Below, piece by piece: positions 1 through 10,554 of a stretch of DNA of 64,000 nucleotides. The DNA lies in assembly GCA_964030475.1 (NCBI GenBank), contig CAXIPT010000008.1, positions 748,312 to 812,311 on the forward strand, given 5' to 3'. The DNA comes from Tethya wilhelma (taxonomy: Eukaryota; Porifera; Demospongiae; Tethyida; Tethyidae). The notes beneath the pieces are model-generated. The model searched no databases, was not told the DNA's origin, and saw only the letters and a program-made list of their open reading frames with translations. Position 1 is the stretch's first letter. Every line of letters starts with the position of its first letter. The position numbers were made by a program, and so were the translations under genes.

Positions 1-2
1 TG

Positions 3-2024
3 ACTAATTTTAGACAAATTGGCCAAACCGAGTTTGAACACAGAGTACAATACTACATGCTACGTACCCCGAGCGTCAAGCCTCCAAAACACTTGAAACA
101 TCTCCTTACATTCACAGAGAGGCGCTCAAGACAGAGGAAGGCTACTACAATTGAGAGAGAAAGGAAAATACAAATTGAATGCTGGAAGAAGAGGGTAGCA
201 TTTGCTACTAGCACTGGAACCACAACAAACACTGGCTATGAACAATGTATTGAGCTACCAAGAGCGATAGCTACTAGCGATGGTCGGCTTGTCAAAGGAA
301 CGAAATCCAACATGACAAAGGTGTTGGAAAAAAGGTACAAGGATGCCATACCTTCTATAGCCACCAACACATTACCACCTGGCTGGACACCTGACACGAC
401 TATTATTGAAGGCATGTTCCTTATTAATATCAAACCATGGAGTGCACATGCTAACCTTGGTGAATATGCAGATTTTTTGTTGAGGCAACACATACTTCCA
501 CATTACAGGAATGGATCTAAACAAGTTCACTTACTTTTTGATGATCCTGAATGCCAAGAACAGAGTCCTAAGTACTTCGAGAGACAGCATCGAGACAATA
601 CCAATCCAACACCTGCCGACCACTGCTGCATTGATTTCACTGCTGACTCAGTTATCCCCCCCAAATGGAGGGAGATGGTTCTACATTGTAGAAAATGCAA
701 GAGGGGTCTTGTTTGCTTTCTCTCCACCTACTTCTTAGAGAAAATGAAACGTAAGCTATCTCCACAGCAACGTTTCATCACAGCAGGTGGATTGGAAGGT
801 ATCTACAGAAACAAAGCAGCATATGTTGAATCAAACCAAGACCCACAGTGTGACCCTAACCTCACCTGTAATGTAGAAGAAGCAGACAGCAGAATATGGC
901 TACATGTCCTAAATTCCAGTGGTAGCACAAAATTGGTATTAAGCCCAGATACTGATGTCTACCATGTTGGATTACCGATTATCGCTAGGACATCTCTTGA
1001 CGTTATTGTGAAGACAAGCCCTTTCAGTTCACTAGAACAACACTTTCTAGATTTAAAGGCACTTGCCAAAGCCTTATCCAATGATCCTGAGCTAGGATCA
1101 ATACATGAGCTACCATCAGCAATGCAGATGCTTTTTATCTGTACAGGATGTGATTATACATCATTTTTCAATGGATTTGGCAAGGCAATGTTCACAGCTA
1201 CACTCGCCGAGTATTCAGAGTTTATTTGCTCTAATACAGATTCACTTCCTGGGACAATTGCGACCCCTGACCCTGATTCGACTAGTATTCTTTCATTTTT
1301 CAGACTAGTGGGATGTGCTTACTTTAGAAAGCATAAAGCTGCATTTGCTCCAAGTTTTCCAACACCAATCGCACTGTTCAACTCATTGGCAAATGAAACT
1401 CAGTCACCTCTAGTCCATCACAGTGCCTGGCTTCAACTGATACGTGACAGAGTTTGGAGCAGAATCAAGTTTGAAGAAGAGATGGTACCATCTGATGAGG
1501 CCCTCATGAGACACTGGAAGCGATCCTGTTGGATTGGAATTGTATGGAAGCAGGCATCTTCAAACCATATTATCTACCCACCTCTACACGGCCATGGTTG
1601 GAAGATCAATCACAGCACTCAGACCCTGGAGATCGACTGGGACAGTGATGAGAACATCTCTACAGTTAGATCAAGAGTGGCACTGTTGAGGAGAGGCTGT
1701 GGCTGTAAAACTGGCTGCTTGACAAGTCGTTGTAAATGCAAACGAAGCAACCGTCACTGTGGCCCTGGTTGCAAATGTGTGAGATGTTGCAACATTCCAC
1801 AGCCTGCTGTAGGAGGAACTCAGTCTGTTGAAGATACAAACGATGATACCAGTGAAGTTAGCTCTAGCTCTGCTGACGATCTGGAGGAGGAAGTAGACGA
1901 CATAATGACTGATGTGTTTGGATCAAGCTACACTGGGATCCCGGACACCCTGAGTGACTCAGACTGCATGTCTACTCAATCACTATCGTGTGATGAAGCT
2001 ATGAGCTTTGAAGTGCATGCCTAG
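3..2024 (+). CDS. CXC-domain protein with PIN/FEN1-like core, probably transposon-associated; 5' end open
   Basis: This is a single open frame of about 674 codons with no stop between the window edge and the first Met at 57, so the true start may lie to the left. From that Met it gives 655 residues. The middle carries EEADSRIWLH followed about 20 residues later by SPDTDVYH, the acidic pattern of PIN/FEN1-like nuclease folds seen in many multicopy animal ORFs. Residues about 565-600 form a Cys cluster (CGCKTGC, CKCKRSNRHCGPGCKC) matching a Tesmin/TSO1-type CXC DNA-binding domain. The tail is acidic and Ser-rich. There are no introns, and repeats follow on the 3' side, which suggests a mobile or domesticated-element origin. 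I see no transposase catalytic triad that I can name. The cellular role is unknown. Confidence 0.6.
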   Translation, partial: TNFRQIGQTEFEHRVQYYMLRTPSVKPPKHLKHLLTFTERRSRQRKATTIERERKIQIECWKKRVAFATSTGTTTNTGYEQCIELPRAIATSDGRLVKGTKSNMTKVLEKRYKDAIPSIATNTLPPGWTPDTTIIEGMFLINIKPWSAHANLGEYADFLLRQHILPHYRNGSKQVHLLFDDPECQEQSPKYFERQHRDNTNPTPADHCCIDFTADSVIPPKWREMVLHCRKCKRGLVCFLSTYFLEKMKRKLSPQQRFITAGGLEGIYRNKAAYVESNQDPQCDPNLTCNVEEADSRIWLHVLNSSGSTKLVLSPDTDVYHVGLPIIARTSLDVIVKTSPFSSLEQHFLDLKALAKALSNDPELGSIHELPSAMQMLFICTGCDYTSFFNGFGKAMFTATLAEYSEFICSNTDSLPGTIATPDPDSTSILSFFRLVGCAYFRKHKAAFAPSFPTPIALFNSLANETQSPLVHHSAWLQLIRDRVWSRIKFEEEMVPSDEALMRHWKRSCWIGIVWKQASSNHIIYPPLHGHGWKINHSTQTLEIDWDSDENISTVRSRVALLRRGCGCKTGCLTSRCKCKRSNRHCGPGCKCVRCCNIPQPAVGGTQSVEDTNDDTSEVSSSSADDLEEEVDDIMTDVFGSSYTGIPDTLSDSDCMSTQSLSCDEAMSFEVHA

Positions 2025-2957
2025 AGCAATGTTCTGTGTAATTTCAGTGTTTACAAGTAGCTAGAAATTAGAAGCGTAATGCAACACTCATCACTCTCTA
2101 ACTTTAAATCAGAACAAGACATATATTGCTATATAGTTTAACCCATGTTTCATTTATACTATTCTCTATTCTTACCTTTCAAAACTTCTTAGAACTGATT
2201 TTTGCACGCTTCTTTTAACCACCATTCAGCTAACCGCTACACGTGGTACCTCCATGAGTGATCATCTCTCGTCTCTTCAGTACATACCAACCACTCAAAA
2301 ATAAATTCAACAGAGTCTAAATTTCATGTACTTCATAGAAAAACGGCAGGCGCTGGGAAACAGTGAACTGTGGTAGAAAAATCCAACCAGTTTTCATCAG
2401 GCCAAATTCACGCTTCTTTCTCGAACACATGGCCGATGACGTAATCAGTAATGTATACAAAAATAACTTTGTACAGAAACTATACTGACTTCCGGTCTCT
2501 GGCGATTGGACTGTATCACAGAATAGTTCCAGGCAACTTGCATTTTAATTCCAAATAACGCACACTTTTGTGTGTGGAAAGGGTCGTCAATTCGAATTTT
2601 CTAGAAGCTAATGAATTATGCATGAGTGTAGAAATTATTGGCAGCCATATGGAGGAGGCGCTTTTCGCCTTGTATCTAGCTACTCAATGAGAGGCGCTAA
2701 AAACCGATGGCAAAAGCGACTGTCCCGGAAGAAACCAAGTTCATTCGTTCAAGAATCAGCTTCTAAAAGTGAATAGTCTCTGAGAAAACTCGAGCCAAGA
2801 TAGAAGAAGAAGAATAAGAAGAAGATGGAGAAATTTGGAGGTTTGGCATGTTTGTGTTTGTTACTTTAGCGATGGTTTTAGGCCATGTTTTTGGGCTCAC
2901 TAAAAAGAGAAAGAGCTAAATAGTAGCTTAAGAAGCCTTTTAGTGCTAAGCGCTCAG
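2025..2957. other. Non-coding stretch, AT-rich
   Basis: No supported coding region was seen. The stretch lies 3' of the CXC-domain ORF and holds no long tandem array. A purine-rich run (GAAGAAGAAGAAT-like) sits near 2800. Confidence 0.5.
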
Positions 2958-2965
2958 TTTTTGCA

Positions 2966-3032
2966 GAGTTATTCGCGTGAATATTTGTATTGCGCTAATG
3001 GGCCATCCGTGCCATTCCTGTGTACCCAGTAC
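2966..3032 (+). repeat. 67-bp segment repeated exactly at 12,609-12,675
   Basis: This segment runs from GAGTTATTCGCG to CCCAGTAC and is identical to 12,609-12,675 in the same orientation. The second copy directly follows the only ambiguous base (N, 12,608) in the window. It may be a fragment of a dispersed repeat or an assembly join. Confidence 0.85.
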
Positions 3033-3057
3033 AATGAGTGTACAAAAGTGGCCAAGT

Positions 3058-3262
3058 GGAATTCACAATTTTAGTCATGTAATTTTGGCTTTTCACTAAC
3101 CTAGTTATCTGAATTCAGCTTTTCACAAAAGGAATTCACAATTTTAGTCATGTAAATTCGGCTTTTCACTTACCTATAGTTGTCTGAATTTAGCTTTTCA
3201 CAAAACAGATTTAGTCATGTAAATTCGAATGTTCATTAATCTGGTTATCTGAATTCAGCCTT
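3058..3262 (+). repeat. Tandem repeat, about 73-bp unit, nearly three copies
   Basis: Units start at 3058, 3131 and about 3204. Each contains TTAGTCATGTAA, then a TTTTCAC motif, a TTATCTGAATTCAG-like motif and TTTTCACAAAA. The third unit is truncated and more diverged. Confidence 0.8.
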
Positions 3263-3338
3263 AATGACCAACATTTTGTATTGTCTAACATTGGGACAGG
3301 AAACCCATTCCTACTGTATATATATATATATATATATA

Positions 3339-4140
3339 CAAGGAGTGGGGCTCGCTTCGCTCGCCCACTCCTTTGTTTATGTATGTTTACAGGATTAACA
3401 GTTACTATAATAATAACATTAATAGTAAACATAGATAAAATTGATGAGCATTAATTTATTCTTATGCTATAATATCCTGCAATCAGTTGGCTTAGCTTAT
3501 AGGACAACCTTTGCAGTTGAAGCAACACACAACAATCACCATAGTTTTATATGTAGAAACAATATAAAAGTTTTTAATATGAACATAAATACTGGCAAGC
3601 ATAAGCCATTGGAAAGGGAAGCAATGCTGCATGTGTATATGCACAGCTTTGGTAGCTGTTTGCTTTAGCCAGCTCAGCAATTTACCTCAATACGTGACGT
3701 CACAGACGACCCTTTTCCGACTTCCGCCATTTTTGCAATCAGCTGGCAAAGAAACTCGTTATCTGGCTAGCTGTGTTTCGTGTACAGCGACAGAGAAGCA
3801 GACTTCTAGTAGTGAGTGTTCTCACCTCGTTACGCTTCATTTGTGAAGATTGGCTCCCATAGCCCGCTTCTTTGTTGGATACAGATGCCACTGGTAAGCC
3901 TTGTCAGCGATCTCAAAAACAGCTAGCCATACTTATATTGCTTGTTGTTTTATCCTAGGCTAGCACTGTCTACGCTAGCTTTCTAGACACTCTTTTTCTA
4001 GCTTGTATTCTCCACAGTCCAGAAAAAAAAGCAGCTTTTAGTTCTAGGTCACATCACTTCCGGTGACCCTCCGTAACACACGGACGGACGGACGGACGGA
4101 CGGACACACGGACAGACAAAACTTTGCTTATAATATGATA
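3339..4140 (+). mobile_element. Dispersed non-autonomous element with terminal hairpin, copy 1
   Basis: This stretch matches the reverse complement of 43,932-44,656 over nearly its whole length, with small indels. One end is a hairpin with stem arms AAGGAGTGGG and CCCACTCCTT around an inner CTCGCTTCGCTCG. The other end runs through an (ACGG)n microsatellite (about 4080-4105) to CTTATAATATGATA. The copy is flanked on its hairpin side by a (TA)n run. It lacks long terminal inverted repeats and any convincing ORF. A hairpin at one end with an internal microsatellite recalls non-autonomous Helitron/Helentron-type elements, but that class assignment is an inference. Confidence 0.7.
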
Positions 4141-4206
4141 CCTAATCTTTGATATGCGCGTACGCACTCTTTAGCTTCGCTTATGGGCATTCTGATCTGA
4201 CGTCCT

Positions 4207-4679
4207 TTACGCACGCTGGAATGTTGATGAAATTCATAGCGCGGTTAGTTATTTTACGCGAAACCGAAAATCCACACCCACTTATTAGAAACGAGTAAAA
4301 CTGTGTCTACAGCTAAGAAGATCGAGAGTAGCAAGTAGCTCAAGTTACTGTGCCTTGCTATACTGCATTAGAATGCTAGAAAAGCACCTTGCAAAGTTTT
4401 ACGCTGAACTCTAGAAGCCACGCCCACCAGCGATGCTTTTGCTGCGTTTTTACTTTGCTTACTATGCATACAGGCTAAGTAAAGTGTGCAGAATACTTGT
4501 TTCTTGTCTGAATAATTACCTTGAACCGTTTTTAGTTGCTTGTTTGTCATAAAAGAGCCAAGACAGCCTTCCAGAGAGTACAATGGGCACTACCCCCAAG
4601 TGGGCGTGGACTTCCGTTTTCGCATAAATAACTAGTACTAACCGCGCTATGAATCTCATCAACATTCCTTCGCACTTTA
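4207..4679. mobile_element. TIR element (MITE-like)
   Basis: The left arm (GGAATGTTGATGAAATTCAT, then AGCGCGGTTAG) reappears inverted at the right end (CTAACCGCGCTATGAAT, then CTCATCAACATTCC). Similarity between the arms continues inward for about 85 bp with mismatches and a short indel. The interior has no supported gene. The size and long imperfect arms fit a non-autonomous DNA transposon. The exact ends and target-site duplication are unclear. Confidence 0.65.
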
Positions 4680-5286
4680 CAGCGCAAACCTCCGATGGTT
4701 CCCGATTTAGTCTGATTTATTAGACTTTTAATTTAGCATCGTATTATAGGTTGCTCTGCTCATAGAAAGTCGGGAAGGGCATGACCGTTGACCCGCCTAG
4801 CGCCTCCAAGACCGTTCATAAACTGTTAGTCAACCGGAGGTAGTCAATTCTGGATAGAACATGCAGACTGTTGCTACAGGTTTACATATATACTAGTCAG
4901 AGTCTTCCTAGACCGATCGATAACAGTAACCTAGATATGTACTGGCTCATAATTTAATTTGCAGGCGCTAGGGTGCACCCCAACTAACTCAGATCAGTTG
5001 ACTTTGGTTGAAACACGCATATGCGCATGCGCAGTAGTTATACTCAGGACCACGTGATCAAAGTTCGACATACTCAATATACGTATAATACCACATGATC
5101 AAAGTTCGAGATACTCAATATACCACATGATCAAAGTTCTGAATCAGGGAAGAATTGAAAGCAGTACAATAATAGTAAATGGCAGTTCAATGTTGTATAA
5201 TGTGTAGCATAACTAAATTGAGATGAATAACAATACTGTCAGCAGTTGAGAGTTTCAGCAAATGCAGTTCAGATGTATCAACTCAG
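4680..5286. other. Non-coding stretch with short local repeats
   Basis: Three related CCACATGATCAAAGTTC-type motifs lie at about 5050-5140. Otherwise nothing was recognised. Confidence 0.4.
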
Positions 5287-5861
5287 TCACTCGTTAATCA
5301 GGTCTAAATCAATACTTGTGATATTTTCCATGGCTCTGAACTCAATCACATCGTGTAAATTCTCTCTGTCAAGGAGAGCACGGCAATGAGGACAGTCATG
5401 GCCAGCTTCTTCAAACCAACGATTGATACATGATCTACATATGATTGCTCGACAACATGGTGTGATAACCATTGGGAATGTTGGAATATCTTTGCAAATT
5501 AGACACAAAAACCCATCTCGGATCCTCTTCATCGAACGTTTAAGTGTATTTACAGTATTCTCAAGTTGAGATTTGGCATATGATAGGTCAGCAACTTTCT
5601 GTACATTTTCAGATACCAGTTCATCCATGGTGTTTTCTATAGCACTCACCCTTTGTGAAAGGCCTTCGTGTGGTTCTTGTGATCTCTCAATCTTCTTTTC
5701 TTTGCCTTTATTAGTCCTGACAAAGTCATCATCCGAATCATCGAAATCACTTTCTACAATGACCTTGTGTTGAATATTGGAACGTGAATTCTTCATAAAG
5801 GAATTGTACGCCTCCTCACAAACAGCCCTTATTTTTCTTGTCCCTTTCCAAAATTTAGGAC
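5287..5861 (-). CDS. RING-finger protein, terminal exon
   Basis: This exon sits 3' of a good acceptor (CTATACAG, read on the minus strand) at 5862, so it is probably the last exon of a longer gene whose 5' exons I cannot identify. The N-terminal part is acidic (DFDDSDDDF) and is followed by a heptad-like helical stretch. The C-terminal half carries CLIC, CCRAIICRSC and CPHC, the cysteine spacing of a RING domain, so an E3 ubiquitin ligase role is likely. The His normally found after the third Cys is not present. CC at that place may supply a ligand, or the domain may be degenerate. No specific family is recognised. Confidence 0.55.
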
Positions 5862-6027
5862 CTGTATAGATGTACATGATTCAACAAAAAACTGGTTACT
5901 GTGTGACTGCTGTGTGACTGTACTGCATAATGAATACAATATATAAATTTTGTTCATTACATAACTGTAAAACTTAGCAACCACTTCAGAAATTAGACTT
6001 ATATTGCATGCACTAGACTATTAAATG

Positions 6028-6061
<34 letters not shown>

Positions 6062-6130
6062 CATTAACTAACAACCAAGGTTTGTATTGGCTGTTTACCA
6101 GTTAGTGGCTGCATGGGCAGAGGGGACAAT

Positions 6131-6615
6131 ACAATGAAGATCAATTATAATAGGCACAATTAATTGTAGTATGGTGTACACAACCCAACAATGACTGATG
6201 CCGGAAACTATAAACACACGACCTAATCACAATGAAGATCAATTATAATAGGCACAATTAATTGTAGTATGGTGTACACAACCCAACAATGACTGATGCT
6301 GGAAACTGTAAACACACGACCTAATCACAATGAAGATCTATTATAATAGGCACACTTAATTGTAGTATGGTGTACACAACCCAACAATGACTGCATGATG
6401 CCGGAAACTGTAAACACACAACCTAATCACAATGAAGATCTATTATAATAGGCACAATTGTACTATGGTGTACACAACCCAACAATGACTGATGCCGGAA
6501 ACTACATGACCTGATCACAATGAAGACCTGGGCATAATTAGCTATAGTGTACTCAGCCTATTGTACTATAATGGGTAACACTGTACACAGCCGTCCAATA
6601 ATGACTGATGCAGAA
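6131..6615 (+). repeat. Minisatellite, 98-bp unit, about five copies
   Basis: Units begin with ACAATGAAGATC at 6131, 6229, 6327, 6429 and 6517 (spacings 98, 98, 102, 88). Each carries GTGTACACAACCCAACAATG and CGGAAACT. The last unit is the most diverged. Confidence 0.9.
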
Positions 6616-7791
6616 AACTGCACAACTAGCCATACACTTTATAACAATTAATAATCTGTCATTTTTCTACACTGAGTTTCTTCAATGTGTAGCTGTTAAA
6701 CTACTAATAATTATTCATTATTCACCACAACTACAACTACTGAATGTCACGCAGCTGAGAGTATACAAACATGCATGCATGTCTTGCCAAGGACTTAGGT
6801 AATGACTTTGGATGAAACAATAAACATAATTATGTAGCTATGTGACTTTGGCACAAAAAGGAGAAATAGTCATGTGCCGAAATTCAGAGTCAGTACATAG
6901 GCTTAGCTGAGAGAGTGTGGAGAGGGAGACACACTGAGCTAGACTATGGGACCATATCCCACTTCAAAAACGACACTTCTTTAATGGAGGACATCCTTCC
7001 ATGTTAGCACTGCAAGGGGATCGAAGACACAAGTGGAGCTATACACTTATTGCGACTAGTACAGTACGTACTAGAGTATATATGCTTTTATTAGAATGTA
7101 GTATTCACCCAAATTGTTACACAAATTTTACCACATAAATATATTAATGTTAAACAAGCCACGGTAAGTGAAATATTCCATCAAACACTACATCACAAGC
7201 TCTCATGACCACTTCATGAGTGTATGCAACCTATAGTATGGAGTGAAAGAAGTTGAGTGATTGAGCACAATCATGCGCTACTGAATTGATTAACACACTG
7301 CATGGAATGCCCTGAGATGCTTGAAAACCAATAAACTATATAACAAGTATTAACAACTTTCTTAAAGGAAAAGGAAAACGGGCTTCACAACATCGAACTA
7401 AACCTGTAGCTATTATTTCTAATCTTGAAAGATACCATGCAGGCTGAGTTTGGAGCTACTCAATCTGATCATTAAATCATTCAAGACATATCTAATGCAT
7501 GATGCATGCCAGTGACCATGATATTGGTAGTATGGATTTTCAAATTGGTACATGGGGATGGTGTTGATAACAGTGATGACGATGAGGACTCTAATACAAT
7601 CGATCAATCAAAGCCCTCCGAAACAAAGACGTATACGCGGAAAGTGTATAGCAGTGTGCCTGTAAACATGCAGACTATAATATCAAGACTATATTGAATA
7701 TTTAGCAAAAGCAAGTTGATTTAAGAGTAACAATCATTAATTATCTTAAACACAATTGCTATGCAGGTAAAATAAAGGCACCGATGGTGCA
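6616..7791. other. No supported gene
   Basis: Only short ORFs are present. The 24-nt stretch at about 6870-6894 (CATGTGCCGAAATTCAGAGT) recurs at 8690-8712. A short acidic reading frame near 7555-7697 (plus) has no exon context that I can defend. Confidence 0.4.
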
Positions 7792-8657
7792 TAAGCCTCG
7801 GCGCATTTCATGAAAATGCGTAACTAAAATTAATATGAATAATAATAATTGTGCACAAAATAAGACCAAGAGTACCATTAGCAATTCATTGGTCTCGCAG
7901 GCATGTCTGAAGTCTGGCCTGTGATCTGACTGTCTACTCAGTGGCCAGCCTGCAGGCTATAGTGGCAGTGACATCAGTGAAAACTACCGAGTGCTGGGCA
8001 GCCATTAGTATAGTGACGGTGCATGAAAACTTGAACACTGATGTTCATTTCACATTTACATAGTTTAATACTAGCTACAAGACCAATGTTGATGATTCCA
8101 CAGTAATACATCTATGATGATTCAGCTAGGACTCAATCATGGTGCACTAAGCTAGTACTCAGTGAGACTCTGAAGGACCACTGACTTGAAGCCACTCGGC
8201 AGTGCACAGTTTTCAGTATAATGTTGTGTTTTCAATACAATTATACACTCACTAAATTTAACTTACAAGACTCTTGCAAGCAGTTGAGTTACCTGGTCAA
8301 GCACCTGAGCCAAGCACAAGCACAAGCACAAGCACAAATCCAGTCCAACTAACAAATGAACTAGGCTCTCCAAGCTCCCCTTTCTAGATAACGCACACCA
8401 CACGGGGCGTGATCGATAGGTGCGGTTTCGAAGCTAAGCGTTCAGAGAAGCACAAAAGCCTCAGATCTCAGAAACTATAGCGTTTTGCAAGATGCCACAC
8501 ATAATATTTTAAGATAACACCGATTCATCAACGTAAGTACCTTCTATTTCTCACGTAGAGTTGCCGTTCTTCAGATTATCTCGTAACAGACAGACAGACG
8601 CACACACAAAACGACTACCGTAATCCTCTGCACGTGCTACGCACGCGCCGAGGCTTA
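7792..8657. mobile_element. TIR element about 866 bp
   Basis: The left end TAAGCCTCGGCGC (7792-7804) is matched perfectly inverted by GCGCCGAGGCTTA (8645-8657). Inside the right end are GT-rich palindromic motifs (CACGTGCTACGCAC). No transposase ORF is present, so it would be non-autonomous. The short 13-bp arms make the boundaries good, but the family is unknown. Confidence 0.6.
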
Positions 8658-9400
8658 ATCAATGCAACTTTGGCATAAAATGAAGTAGTCATGTGCCGAA
8701 ATTCAGAGTCTTTCCTTGTTTCATTGCCTTTTACAGCACTGCCCATTCCTATACTGCTAATTTTTATGAAATTTTTACTATTTGTTCATTCACTTTTTTC
8801 AACACTAAGGTGCTCATTGCATGGAGACTGGTTAGTCTCTACAAAAGAAGCAAGAGTGCTTGCAGAAACATTGAATGCGCATGCGCACTAGTGCAAACCA
8901 CGTGGTCTATTGACGACCTTTACCTACATAAAATGGCTACAGTAATTTGTACATGGGAGTTTCAAAGCTGCCTAGATATTGTTTGCTTACTTTTAGGCAG
9001 CAAACGCGTATCAAAGAACGTACTTTGGATGAATTCAAGTTACCTTATACAGTCAGAGTTGGGTCAATGCCTTTCATTTCTCTGGAAATCGCGTTCAAGT
9101 AAGTCACAAAGGAAGGAAAAAGAAACAAAATTACATTGTTCTGGCTTCCTGCCAGCGCTCCAAGGAAGCTTTTGTGAGTTTTGTTGGTCCATAGAAAACT
9201 GTCTAAGGGAGGTCTCTAAGCATGTTTGAAGGCTTAGCTATCTTTCTCTGAAAATTTATAAGCTTGAACCTTTTGTATTGCGTCAAAGGGACAGGCGGTC
9301 TATTCCTACTATATGTACAATCGTACTATCGTATGTATGATTCTTCTGCACTGTGACGTGACCACAACAAAGGAGGTCTACTTTCTATGGTTATAAAAGG

Positions 9401-9440
<40 letters not shown>

Positions 9441-10379
9441 TCCCGTTTCACTGCCGAGATATGTCAGGGGACATTCTTGGTACCTAGTCCACAAGGGGGT
9501 GGGGCAAATGAATAGTTCATACAATGCCAGCCAATGTAGCAAGGTACAGCTAGGCAAACAAAATATTATTTTCTCCATTTTGAACCAAATACTATAATGT
9601 ATTTAATTGAATCTTGTTTTCTGCTTCAATATTTCAAACACCATTTTAAAGAAACTGTGTCACTAAATTATAACTGTTTTGTTACCAAAAAATGGTGACG
9701 TTTGTGAAGTTTTTGTTGACAAACGCACAATACAAGTACGTACACGGAGCTAGTATCTGGACGTGGTACCCAGATCGCACTAGAAACAAAACCAAAAATG
9801 TCACAAAGGATCATGCATAGAACATCATAAGATGTCCCGCATTTTATTTTAGTGGTCTGGTAATGTTTCGCCTACAGTCATTTCGTCTATGTTACGTTAT
9901 GCCTACCTGAAGTCAAGATATCAATTTGCCTACGCGTTTTCAAGTGAAAGTACATTGAAAATTGTGATGACGTGTGTGGCAAGTGCACAAAGACAAGGCC
10001 CTAGCTGGGCCTAATTAAGGACTGAAAAAAATAGAGTTTTTAAAATCAAGCAGTGTTCTACACTATATATAGTGTTCCTTTAATATTCACACATGACATC
10101 CATTCTTCAAGTCTGCTTACTTTTAAATCTAGATGTACATACTTTATCATAATCCAAAAGGAAGGAGAATCTTTGCTAGCTTGAGTTCAAAGCTGTCTGA
10201 AAGAGACTTCAACTGAACAGGTGAGTGTCTCTCAACTTGATGTCATCAATGAACATGGGGTCATCAGGGTCGTCACCAGAAGACATGAGTTTGATTATTA
10301 GGATGTTGACAACAAGAGTAGTGGAGCTGGAAGGAGAGCAGGAAAAGAAATATTGCAGGTGTATTATCTGAAGTTACTT
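8658..10379. other. Gene-poor stretch
   Basis: A 178-codon open frame at 8693-9229 shows no domain, signal or splice context that I can recognise. A (GA)n microsatellite lies at about 9406-9436. No other structure is supported. Confidence 0.35.
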
Positions 10380-10554
10380 GTACACTCACATGTACACACT
10401 CACATGTACACTCACATGTATACTCACACATACACACTTGCATGTACAGTCACGCATGCACACTCACATGTACACTCACACTTACACTTACATTCACACA
10501 TGCACACTCACATGTACACTCACACATGCACACTCACATATACACTCACACCTC
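10380..10554 (+). repeat. ACACTCACATGT-type minisatellite
   Basis: About 14 imperfect 12-bp units (variants of ACACTCACATGT) abut the left end of the following TIR element. Open frames across it encode only His/Thr repeats and are not genes. Confidence 0.85.

Noticed and set aside
4080..4105. Telomere-like or centromeric satellite
   Set aside because: (ACGG)n is short, is not a telomere repeat, and lies inside a dispersed element whose other copy has (GT)n instead.
6131..6615. Possible CRISPR array
   Set aside because: Units are contiguous 98-mers without unique spacers, in a eukaryotic genome.
8693..9229. 178-codon plus-strand ORF
   Set aside because: It has no domain, signal, codon pattern or splice context. 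It starts in a short dispersed repeat also found at 6870.
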